Shown: one piece after another, positions 1 to 8,646 of the stretch
Layout: each line of letters starts with the position of its first letter
How positions within the stretch are numbered: the stretch's first letter is position 1
Assembly (NCBI GenBank): GCA_016710135.1
Contig: JADJLM010000002.1
Span: 558,001 to 622,000 of the forward strand
Direction of reading: 5' to 3'
DNA length: 64,000 nucleotides
From: Nitrosomonas sp.
GTDB taxonomy: Bacteria; Pseudomonadota; Gammaproteobacteria; Burkholderiales; Nitrosomonadaceae
The notes under the pieces: model-generated
Told to the model about the DNA's origin: nothing
Databases searched by the model: none
The model's input: only the letters and a program-made list of their open reading frames with translations
Program-made: the position numbers and the translations under genes

Positions 1-1570
1 AAGGAGACGTATGATGCGTTAGTGAAGCGCTATAAGGATCCTGCGCAAGGTGCTGGATCTGGGACATTGTCGAAGTACTGGGAACCGATCCCGTATGGAA
101 TCTATTTAGACCCGGCGACATTTTACAAACCGCCGGTATCGATGAAAGAGACGGCTGGTCGTAAAGAATGCGTAGAATGCCACACAGACGAATCACCGGT
201 ATGGGTACAAGCATGGAAGCGCAGCACCCATGCTAACTTGGATAAAGTACGCAATATGAAAGCGGACGATCCTTTGTACTACAAGAAAGAAAAGTTAGAA
301 GAAGTAGAAAACAACCTACGCTCTATGGGTAAACTGGGTGCAGACGAGAAGCTGAAAGAAGTAGGCTGTATTGACTGCCACGTTGAAGTCAACGCGAAGA
401 AGAAAGCTGATCACACTAAAGATTTGATCATGCCGACTGCGGACGATGCGGGACCTGCCACTTACGTGAATTTGCGGAACGTGAATCGGAACGTGACACC
501 ATGATATGGGAAGATGGCCAATGGCCGGACGGACGTCCATCTCATGCGTTGGACTACAAAGCGAACGTAGAAACCACCGTATGGGCTGCGATGCCACAAC
601 GCGAAGTAGCGGAAGGCTGCTCAATGTGCCATACCAACCAAAACAAATGTGACTCCTGCCACACACGCCATGAATTTTCTGCAGCGGAATCCCGTAAACC
701 AGAAGCCTGTGCGACCTGTCATAGTGGTGTAGACCACAACAACTGGGAAGCTTACTCCATGTCAAAACATGGAAAATGGCTTCGATGTTTGGTGACAGAT
801 GGAACTGGGAAGTCCCATTGAAAGACGCCTATGCTAAAGGTGGACAAAATGCACCGACCTGTGCGGGCTGTCATATGGAATATGAAGGTCAATACGCCCA
901 CAACATGGTACGTAAAATCCGTTGGGCGAACTATCCATTTGTTCCAGGGATATCAGAAAATATTAACAGCGAATGGTCAGAAGCACGCTTAGACTCATGG
1001 GTTGTCACCTGTACCCAATGTCACTCAGAACGGTTTGCACGCTCTTACTTAGAACTGATGGACAAAGGAACGTTAGCGGGCCTGGCTAAATACCAAGAAG
1101 CCAATGATGTTGTGCATCAACTCTACAAAGAAGGACTGTTAACAGGACAAAAAACCAATCGTTCTGCACCGCCTGCACCGGAGAAAGAAGGCTATGCTTA
1201 CTTTGCCCAGCTTTCTGGTCAAAAGGTAACAGCCCCTGCAGCAATTGAGTTGAAAGTACTTGAAATGCACGAAAATGACCTAGCGAAGATGCACGCTGGA
1301 TTAGCCCACGTTAATCCAGGTGGCTGGACCTATACCGAAGGATGGGGACCGATCAACCGTGCGTATGTTGAAATACAAGATGCAAACACACGTATTCGTG
1401 AAATGGTTGCACTGCAAGAGCGCGTTAACAAGCTTGAAGCGGGCAAAACCAGTCTACTTGACCTAAACGGCACCAGTGAGAAGATATCACTCGGTGGATT
1501 AGGTGGAGGCATGTTACTTGCTGGAACGATTGCACTGATCGGATGGCGTAACAAGCGTAAACAAAGCTAG
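1..1570 (+). CDS. hao: Hydroxylamine oxidoreductase, 5' partial, two frameshifts
   Basis: Octaheme periplasmic enzyme that oxidises hydroxylamine in ammonia oxidation and passes electrons to cytochrome c554. The window opens inside the gene, so the signal peptide is missing. All eight CxxCH haem sites are visible in order: CVECH, CIDCH, CGTCH, CSMCH, CDSCH, CATCH, CAGCH and CTQCH. The fourth should be the P460 catalytic haem by family order. The C-terminus has a glycine-rich hydrophobic helix followed by basic residues, as in Nitrosomonas HAO. The reading frame shifts twice: one base is missing near 445, just before the CGTCH codons at 447-461, and one A is missing from the A run at 773-776. 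With both restored the protein is collinear with known HAO. haoB follows after 3 bp. Confidence 0.97.
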
Positions 1571-1573
1571 AGC

Positions 1574-2599
1574 GTGGTTGCATCAACAGAAAGTCAGCGC
1601 CCGGATGACGGGCGCTGGTCAGATAAATTACTCCCGTTACTTGGAATTGCTCTCGTAACGGGAGGTCTCGTTTGCTAGGCTGGTTTGCCTACTTATGGTT
1701 TACACCAGGGAAGCACCTTACCAATACCGACTCATCAAAGAAGGTGAAGCCAAGCAATTTCCAGAACTTGAATTAGAATACTGGCTGGACCTGACGATTA
1801 ACAAATATGAAGTCAGGACAGCTGGGATCGACAAACCGCTCGCCCAAGCTTATTTTGGACGACGCGACAAAGGTCACTCTGTGATGCGCAATTGGAGCAA
1901 TAACACAGCCGAAGCACTAATTGGATTGGACCGCAAACCATCGGAACTGACCACCTTAGCTGAAGTTATCGGTAAGCACGCCACACCGGAGAGCGTCATT
2001 CTCGCTTGGTGGGACACCTCCCGTCAGATCCAACTGCTAACGGGACGAAACACCCTGTTTAAGACCCCGCTCTACGAACCACTCATTGTTCCTGCATTAT
2101 GGCAAGAAAGCCAAAAAGCCATTTTGAACTATGAACAACAGATGGTAGCGGAAAAGGCCAGCGAAACGGAACGCGAGCAATTCAAGCAATTTAGCGAAGC
2201 ACTGTTACTACCACCAGAAGAAGGCGTCAAACGGCTACGATCTTTAGTCAAACCAGGACAAGAAACCCTGCTAGTTGTACACGTGACCGATCTTTACAAA
2301 ATTGGACTCATGCACCCGGAAAAGTTTGGTGTTGCGTATAAGAACTTTCCGATGACAGGAAACATTCACGGCATGATCAACCACATGAAAGTACAGCTCA
2401 AAGAACACGGTTATACGACCTATACACCGCAATCGATCACCGATAACGATATTCGCGTATTTTCCTAACCGATGAGAAAAGCACCCAAACGCTACTGGCC
2501 CACATGCTGCCGTTTACCGGCAGAGATCCACCAACGGAACTCAAGGTAGCGCAACTGGTTTATCAACAAGGAGGGTACTGGGTCTATAAACTACCGTAA
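1574..2599 (+). CDS. haoB: HaoB, HAO-cluster protein, three frameshifts
   Basis: Conserved protein encoded directly after hao in ammonia-oxidising bacteria; its biochemical role is not settled. A GTG at 1574, 3 bp after the hao stop, opens a frame with a short N-terminal tail and one transmembrane segment (about residues 20-45), followed by a large soluble domain presumably in the periplasm. Three single-base deletions interrupt it: in a T run near 1671-1673, in the GGG near 1708 and in the T run near 2460-2463. Restoring them gives 342 residues ending in GYWVYKLP at 2599, and the length becomes divisible by three. The N-terminal start is less certain than the rest because no clear ribosome-binding site is seen. 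Identification rests on position and on recalled family similarity. Confidence 0.85.
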
Positions 2600-2612
2600 T
2601 CGAATAGACCCA

Positions 2613-2640
2613 TTTACACAATCTGATGATCGCGTACAAT
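2613..2640 (+). promoter_or_regulatory. Candidate sigma-70 promoter for cycAB
   Basis: TTTACA (2613-2618) and TACAAT (2635-2640) are separated by 16 bp and lie about 54 bp upstream of the cycA start. This would let the cytochrome genes be transcribed separately from hao-haoB. The assignment is by motif only; TATGAT at 2641-2646 is an alternative -10 element. Confidence 0.4.
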
Positions 2641-2693
2641 TATGATAAGGAACGACAATATTTTTATCTATTAAGTTGAGGAGAGGAGAGAAC

Positions 2694-3414
2694 ATGAAGT
2701 TAATAACCACTTATGCACTCGCTGCTGTGGCGATGATAATGTTTTTTACAGGGAATGTACTAGCGGCAGGAGAAGCATTTGAAGGACGTAAGAAATGTAG
2801 CTCATGCCATAAATCGCAAGCGAAATCGTGGGGAGACACGGCGCATGCGAAAGCGATGGAATCGTTAAAACCGGAAGTCAAGAAAAGCCAAGCTCAAAGC
2901 GAAGCTAGATCCTGCGAAAGACTACACTCAAGATAAAGACTGCGTAGGTTGCCATGTTGATGGGTATGGCAAACAAGGCGGTTATACGGTTGATACACCG
3001 AGTAAATACCTAACTGGGGTTGGATGTGAATCCTGCCATGGACCGGGAAAGAAATACCGTGGGGATCATCGTAAAGCGGGGCAAAACTTTGAGAAATCGG
3101 GTAAAACCACGCAACGTAAAGTATTGGTAGAAAAAGGGCAAGACTTTGCGTTTGAAGAAAGCTGTAATGCATGCCATATGAACTATGAAGGATCGCCTTG
3201 GAAAGGAGCGAAGGCACCTTATACGCCATACACGCCAGATGTTGATGCGAAGTATAAATTTGAATTTGACAAGATGGTAAAAAATGAGAAGGCGATGCAT
3301 GAACATTACAAATTAGATGGTGCATTTGAAGGCGAGCCTAAGTTTAAATATCATGATGAATTCCAAGCTAGCGCTAAGGTAGCTAAAAAAGACGATAAAA
3401 AAGGAAAAGAGTAA
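2694..3414 (+). CDS. cycA: Cytochrome c554, one frameshift
   Basis: Periplasmic tetraheme cytochrome that accepts electrons from HAO. The ATG at 2694 follows a strong GAGGAGAGGAGAG ribosome-binding region. The first 26 or so residues form a signal peptide ending around VLAAGEA. Four haem motifs are present: CSSCH, CVGCH, CESCH and CNACH. The frame shifts at the AAAA run near 2883-2886, where one extra A is inferred. Removing it joins the N-terminal part to the rest and gives 239 residues, normal for c554. The stop overlaps the cycB start (TAATG), so the two are translationally coupled. The C-terminus is lysine-rich. Confidence 0.96.
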
Positions 3415-4115
3415 TGACAGCACTGCAAAAAGGATCGATAGGTAGTTTATTAATAGGCACGTTAGTAGGGGTAGTCCTAGTAGCGGTTGTATTTGGTGGA
3501 GAAGCGGCACTTTCTACAGAAGAATTCTGCACGAGCTGCCACTCGATGAGCTATCCACAAGAAGAGCTCAAAAAATCTTCACACTATGGCGCATTAGGGG
3601 TAAATCCTGGCTGTAAGGATTGCCATATACCGCAAGGATTTAAGAATTTCCATTTGGCGGTAGCAACGCATGTGGTAGATGGTGCCAGAGAACTCTATTT
3701 AGAATTAGTCAATGATTACTCGACGCTTGAGAAGTTTAATGAACGTCGATTGATCATGGCGCATGATGCGCGGATGAACTTAAAGAAATGGGATAGCGTT
3801 ACATGCCGGACTTGCCATAAGAACCCTGATCCGCCAGGAGAAAGTGCACAGACTGAGCATAAGAAGATGGTGACGGAAGGAGCGACCTGTATTGATTGTC
3901 ATCAGAATTTAGTTCATACGGAAGCGCCGATGACGGATTTGAATGCGAGTCTTGCTAGTGGCAAGCTGGTGTTAAAACCTGAAGAAGATGATGATGCATC
4001 GGATGATGAAGAAGACGAAGAAGATGAAGATGCGGGTGCAAGTAGTAGTTCAAGTGAAGCTAAATCCGATTCTTCTGATGAAGACGCTGATGCCGATGAT
4101 GAGGATGAAGAATAA
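3414..4115 (+). CDS. cycB: Membrane tetraheme cytochrome cM552 (NapC/NirT family)
   Basis: Quinone-interacting tetraheme cytochrome thought to carry electrons from c554 to the ubiquinone pool. A single N-terminal membrane anchor (about residues 9-29) is followed by CTSCH (C39-H43), CKDCH (C67-H71), CRTCH (C131-H135) and CIDCH (C159-H163), the NapC/NirT arrangement. Residues 190-233 form an extreme acidic and serine-rich tail, apparently unstructured. The ATG shares a base with the cycA stop. The gene is intact over 233 residues and is followed by a clear terminator. Confidence 0.96.
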   Translation: MTALQKGSIGSLLIGTLVGVVLVAVVFGGEAALSTEEFCTSCHSMSYPQEELKKSSHYGALGVNPGCKDCHIPQGFKNFHLAVATHVVDGARELYLELVNDYSTLEKFNERRLIMAHDARMNLKKWDSVTCRTCHKNPDPPGESAQTEHKKMVTEGATCIDCHQNLVHTEAPMTDLNASLASGKLVLKPEEDDDASDDEEDEEDEDAGASSSSSEAKSDSSDEDADADDEDEE

Positions 4116-4182
4116 GGTCTTAAACAAGACTTACAAAGAGGTTTGCCATTTGATTGTTTAGATTTTATTTATCTGCTTTTTT

Positions 4183-4213
4183 AACCCGCGTAAACTAGAT
4201 TTACGCGGGTTTT
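4183..4213 (+). terminator. Rho-independent terminator of the hao cluster
   Basis: A 12-bp perfect inverted repeat (AACCCGCGTAAA at 4183-4194 and its complement at 4200-4211) with a 5-nt loop lies 67 bp after cycB. It ends in a short T-rich tail. Confidence 0.85.
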
Positions 4214-4291
4214 CTTCATTTAAGTAGACAAAATACTATGGTCGTTTCACTTTTGATATAAAGTTAACATTTTATTTTAGGAAGGATTATT

Positions 4292-6195
4292 GTGGTTGTC
4301 ATACGATTAGCTGATGGTTCAGAACGTAGATTTGACCAAAGTATAACTGCGTTGGGTGTTGCTGAATCAATAAGCTCTGGGCTCACGTTCGGCAATTGCA
4401 GTGAAGATTAATGGAAAACTAGCTGACCTATCTTATTTAATAGAAGAAGATAGCGAGCTAATACTAATCACTGAGAAAGATCCCGAAGGGCTCGATATTA
4501 TTCGGCATTCCTCTGCGCATTTACTGGCACATGCAGTTAAGGAATTATTTCCAGAAGCGCAAGTAACGATAGGTCCTGTTATTGAAGATGGCTTTTACTA
4601 TGATTTTGCATATAAACGCCCATTTACTACAGAAGACCTTACTGCGATCGAAAAGAGAATGATGGAAATTAGTCGGAGAAATTTAGAGATTTCCAGGAAA
4701 GAAGTAGATCGTTCTGCGGCCCTTCTTTTTTTTAAGAATCAAGGAGAACATTATAAAGCGCAGTTGATCGAGTCGATCCCAGGCAGTGATACGATTTCAC
4801 TTTATTCACAAGGTGAATTTACTGACTTGTGCCGAGGACCACATGTGCCAAGTACTGCTAAATTGAAAGTGTTTAAATTAATGAAAGTAGCTGGCGCTTA
4901 TTGGCGTGGAGATTCTAAAAATGAGATGCTACAAAGAATTTATGGGACAGCTTGGTTAAAAAAGGAAGATCAGGAAACTTATTTAAAACGGCTTGAAGAA
5001 GCCGATAAAAGAGATCACCGAAAATTAGGGAAGCAATTAGATTTATTTCATATTCAAGATGAAGCGCCTGGTATGGTTTTGGCATCCGAAAGGATGGGCA
5101 CTCTGGCAGCAAATCGAACAGTATATGCGTCAAGTATTGAATCGAAACGGGTACCAGGAAATCCGGACACCACAAGTGCTAGACCGATCTTTGTGGGAGC
5201 ATTCAGGCCACTGGGAAAACTTTCGGGAAAATATGTTCGTGACTGAATCTGAAGATCGTCATTTCGCCATCAAACCGATGAATTGCCCGGGTCATATTCA
5301 AATATTTAATCAAGGTCTTAAAAGCTATCGAGAATTGCCTTTGAGACTTGCTGAATTTGGATCTTGTCATCGTAATGAACCGTCATGAGCATTACATGGA
5401 ATTATGCGCGTAAGAGCATTTACACAAGATGATGCTCATATTTTTTGTACAGAAGAACAAGTTCAGAACGAAGTAATACAATTTATCGATTTATTGAAAC
5501 AAGTTTATAAGGATTTTGGTTTTGACGCGATTTTAGTAAAACTTTCTACTCGACCCCATAAAAGAGTTGGTTCAGAGCAACAATGGGATGAAGCTGAATC
5601 GGCGCTGAAATCAGCATTAGAAGCAAAAAAGCTTGATTGGCAAATACAACCAGGAGAGGGCGCATTTTATGGTCCCAAAATTGAATTTTCTTTAAAAGAT
5701 AGTCTTGGGCGAGTATGGCAGTGTGGAACTTTACAATTGGATTTTTCAATGCCAGCTCGACTTGGAGCGACTTATGTTGGTGAAGATAATTTAAAGAAAA
5801 CTCCTGTGATGTTGCATCGCGCGATATTGGGTTCCTTAGAACGATTTATTGGTATTCTTGTCGAGCATTACGCAGGAGCATTGCCTGTTTGGCTTGCTCC
5901 AGTTCAGGTTGCTGTTCTGAATATTTCGAAAAATCAGATGGAGTTTGCTCAAAAAGTTGAGAACGCACTAAGCTTAAACGGGATTAGAGTATTATTAGAC
6001 TTGAGAAATGAGAAGATAAGCTATAAAATCCGCGAGCACAGTTTGCAAAAAATACCTTATCAGATTATTGTTGGAGATGCAGAAGTGAATGGTAATGTTA
6101 TTTCTGTAAGAAATCGCTTAAATAAGGACATGGGACAAATGACCGTGGCTGATTTCGTAGAATGTATTCATGCTGATTGTATGAAAAGATTATAA
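4292..6195 (+). CDS. thrS: Threonyl-tRNA synthetase, two frameshifts and one in-frame stop
   Basis: Class II enzyme that charges tRNA-Thr. GTG at 4292 follows AGGAAGG and opens the TGS domain. The editing domain follows (HSSAHLLAHAV, then the RGPH segment), then the catalytic core (NCPGH, FGSCHRNEPS, RAFTQDDAHIFC) and the anticodon-binding domain. Two frame changes, near 4385 and in the T run at 5075-5078, each fit a two-base deletion. At 5386-5388 a TGA stands in frame where the family has glycine in the motif NEPSGxLHG, consistent with a GGA to TGA change. With these repaired the protein has 635 residues, normal for ThrRS. The gene is essential, so sequence error is the likelier explanation. 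infC follows. Confidence 0.95.
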
Positions 6196-6202
6196 GTTTT
6201 AT

Positions 6203-6222
6203 AAGGAGAAGTAACTATAATT
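6203..6222 (+). promoter_or_regulatory. Ribosome-binding site and rare start codon of infC
   Basis: AAGGAGA at 6203-6209 precedes ATA (6217-6219) by 7 nt and ATT (6220-6222) by 10 nt. No ATG, GTG or TTG in this frame would give a full-length IF3: the next in-frame candidates would remove about 15 or more conserved N-terminal residues. A rare start codon is the known basis of IF3 autoregulation. Confidence 0.7.
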
Positions 6223-6804
6223 CAAGAAAAAAGTGTACGGATCAATGAGGAAATAATTGCTCCAGTAGTTAGGTTGATCGGGCTGAAGGGGGAGCAGTTG
6301 GGTGTATTGTCACTTGCTGATGCAAATGCACGAGCAGAGGAAGAGAGCGTTGATTTGGTTGAGATTGCGCCTGGTGCCGACCCTCCAGTTTGTCGCTTAA
6401 TGGATTATGGGAAGTTTCTCTATCAAGAAAGTAAAAAGAAGCATGATGCAAAGCTAAAACAAAAACAAGTTCAAGTTAAAGAGATAAAATTTAGACCTAA
6501 TACAGATGAGGGTGATTACAATATAAAATTACGCAACATTATTAACTTCTTGAACGATGGGGATAAGGTTAAGATTACGCTACGTTTTAGAGGAAGAGAA
6601 ATGGCCCACCAAGAGTTTGGTGTGCGGCTTTTGGATAGAATTAAAGAAGATCTTCAAACCTATGGATTGGTAGAACAGCACCCAAAGTTAGAAGGCCGAC
6701 AAATGGTAATGGTGCTATCACCCAAGAAAAAAGAAGTGAAGACTGTTAAGTCTAAAGAGTCTGCGAAAGAAAAAGATAAACCAGAGACGATTATTACACC
6801 TTAA
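6217..6804 (+). CDS. infC: Translation initiation factor IF-3, rare start codon
   Basis: IF-3 binds the 30S subunit and discriminates against non-canonical start codons. The N-terminal segment (SVRINEEIIAPVVRLIG) and the C-terminal domain (KEIKFRPNTDEGDYN, FRGREMAHQEFG) are both complete. The start must be ATA at 6217 or ATT at 6220, which fits the known feedback in which IF-3 represses its own non-AUG start. I prefer 6217 because its spacing from the AAGGAGA is better. This gives 195 residues, somewhat longer than E. coli IF-3 (180) because of a lysine-rich C-terminal tail. It lies 21 bp after thrS and upstream of rpmI. Confidence 0.95.
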   Translation: MIQEKSVRINEEIIAPVVRLIGLKGEQLGVLSLADANARAEEESVDLVEIAPGADPPVCRLMDYGKFLYQESKKKHDAKLKQKQVQVKEIKFRPNTDEGDYNIKLRNIINFLNDGDKVKITLRFRGREMAHQEFGVRLLDRIKEDLQTYGLVEQHPKLEGRQMVMVLSPKKKEVKTVKSKESAKEKDKPETIITP

Positions 6805-6945
6805 TTGTGATTACTCTTCCCTTTATTCACGCCAGGGGTGGGTCAAAATTAATCACCGTTGATAATTAGGATTAAAAATCATAATTCATGTATTGTGTTT
6901 AAATTCGAGTAAATAAAGATTTTAGAAATTAGGAGATAATTTATC

Positions 6946-7138
6946 GTGCCAAAATGAAAACTAAAAAGCGCTGCTAAGCGCTTTCTTGTAAGAGCAAGTG
7001 GGAGTATAAAACGCTCACAAGCATTTAAGCGACATCTTAACGAAAAAGACTACCAAAAATAAAAGGCAGTTAAGAGGCACTACACATATTCATTCAAGTA
7101 ACATAGCTTCTGTTAATGCTATGCTACCTTATTTGTAA
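6946..7138 (+). CDS. rpmI: 50S ribosomal protein L35, three single-base indels
   Basis: Small basic ribosomal protein, easily missed because no long frame survives. GTG at 6946 follows AGGAG (6931-6935). The product can be read as VPKMKTKSAAKRF, then the QAFKRHL segment, then TKKTTKNKRQLRG, ending MLPYL at 7138. It requires one missing A in the AAAA after CC (about 6951-6954), one extra A in the run near 6962-6966 and one extra A near 7041. The net change leaves 63 residues, the normal L35 length. It sits in its usual place between infC and rplT. Three indels in under 200 bp, all in A runs, point to sequencing error. Confidence 0.9.
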
Positions 7139-7150
7139 GTCGGGGGAGCA

Positions 7151-7510
7151 ATGCCAAGAGTAAAGCGTGGAGTGACGGCGCCTGCACGTCATAAAAAAAT
7201 CCTTAAGTTAGCAAAAGGCTATCGCGGTCGTCGTAAGAATGTGTTTAGAATCGCTAAAGAAGCGGTTATGAAAGCGGGGCAATATGCTTATCGTGATAGA
7301 CGTCAAAAGAAAAGGCAGTTCCGAGTTTTATGGATAGCGAGAATTAATGCTGCGGTTAGAGAGCATGGATTGTCTTATAGTAATTTTATGAATGGAATTA
7401 AAAAGGCTGGTATAGAAATAGATAGAAAGGTTTTATCTCATCTTGCTGTGTTTGATAAAGCAGCTTTTGAGGAAATTATTAAGAAAGCTAGAGCCGGTCT
7501 AGCGGTGTAA
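7151..7510 (+). CDS. rplT: 50S ribosomal protein L20
   Basis: L20 binds 23S rRNA early in 50S assembly. The 119-residue product starts MPRVKRGVTAPARHKKILKLAKG and has the expected basic N-terminal extension and globular C-terminal half, with no interruptions. ATG at 7151 follows GGGGGAG at a good distance, 12 bp after rpmI. In relatives L20 or its mRNA structure regulates the rpmI-rplT operon; no such element is obvious here. Confidence 0.97.
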   Translation: MPRVKRGVTAPARHKKILKLAKGYRGRRKNVFRIAKEAVMKAGQYAYRDRRQKKRQFRVLWIARINAAVREHGLSYSNFMNGIKKAGIEIDRKVLSHLAVFDKAAFEEIIKKARAGLAV

Positions 7511-7539
7511 TTATTTCTTGGATTGGTATTGTTTGTAAG

Positions 7540-7577
7540 GGAGATCAAGGAGATTTTGACTTGATCTCCTTTTCTTT
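7540..7577 (+). terminator. Terminator or attenuator between rplT and pheS
   Basis: A 10-bp perfect stem (GGAGATCAAG at 7540-7549, complement at 7560-7569) with a 10-nt loop is followed by a T-rich tract (TTTTCTTT). It could end the ribosomal-protein transcript or attenuate pheST. No Phe-rich leader peptide is evident around it. Confidence 0.75.
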
Positions 7578-7605
7578 ATTGTTTTAATTATTAATAATAC
7601 GATTT

Positions 7606-8625
7606 ATGGTTGAAATTGATGATCTTGTGAATGAAGCAATCGCATTATTAAACAAGGCGAGTACGGTTACTGAGCTTGATCAGGTTAGAGTTCGCTATCT
7701 TGGAAAAGAAGGCGAGTTGACAAAGTTGCTTAAAGGGTTAAGTAAACTTGCGCAGGATGAACGCCCCGCAGCCGGTAATAGGATTAATCAGGGAAAAAAG
7801 CGCTTAGAGGAAGCGCTTAATCAACGACGGGTAATACTATTAGAAAATGAGGTACAGGCGCGATTAACTGCAGACAATATTGATGTTACTTTGCCAGGTA
7901 GAGGTTTGTCGAGAGGTGGGTTGCATCCAGTTTCGATTGTGCTAGAGCGTGTTGAACGATTGTTCCGATCGATTGGTTTCTCTGTCGCTTCTGGACCAGA
8001 AATTGAAACCGACTTTTATAATTTTACTGCACTAAATATTCCACAAAATCATCCGGCCAGAGCGATGCACGATACATTCTATATGGAAAACGGTGATTTA
8101 TTGCGTACTCATACATCACCAGTGCAAATCCGCTTCATGGCGACACATAAGCCACCATTAAAAGTAATTGCACCGGGACGAGTTTACCGATGTGATTCCG
8201 GATGTTACCCATACTCCAATGTTTCACCAGGTTGAAGGATTCTGGGTAGATGAAGAAGTGAGTTTCTCTGCTTTAAAGGGAATTTTAATGACTTTTATGC
8301 AAAATTTCTTTGAGCGTGAGGACTTGAAAGTACGTTTTAGGCCTTCTTTTTCCCATTTACTGAGCCGTCTGCAGAAATGGATATTAGCTGCGTTATATGT
8401 AATGGCGCTGGTTGTAGAGTCTGCAGTCATACCGGGTGGTTGGAAGTGCTGGGTTGTGGAATGGTTCATCCCAATGTACTCAAGTACGTCAATATTGATA
8501 GCGAGAAATATACGGCTTTTGCGTTCGGGGTAGGAGTAGAAAGATTAACAATGCTTCGCTATGGAGTCAGTGATTTACGGTTGTTCTTTGAAAATGATTT
8601 ACGTTTCCTAGCGCAATTTAACTAA
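7606..8625 (+). CDS. pheS: Phenylalanyl-tRNA synthetase alpha subunit, two frameshifts
   Basis: Catalytic alpha subunit of the heterotetrameric class II enzyme. It has an N-terminal coiled coil (about residues 1-90), then class II motif 2 around RTHTSPVQIRFM and GRVYRCDSD, and the glycine-rich C-terminal segment GCRVCSHTGWLEVLGCGMVH, ending GVGVERLTMLRYGVSDLRLF. One extra G near 8200 and one missing T in the run at 8347-8351 break the frame. Repairing them gives 339 residues, the standard length. The two indels compensate each other, so both ends are in the same frame. It is followed by pheT after 21 bp. Confidence 0.95.
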
Positions 8626-8646
8626 ATTTTGTAGGTTTTTCTCATC

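Noticed and set aside
5386..5388. TGA in thrS as a recoded (selenocysteine or other) codon
   Set aside because: The family has glycine here, no recoding hairpin is apparent, and neighbouring genes use TGA as stop. A single base error explains it.
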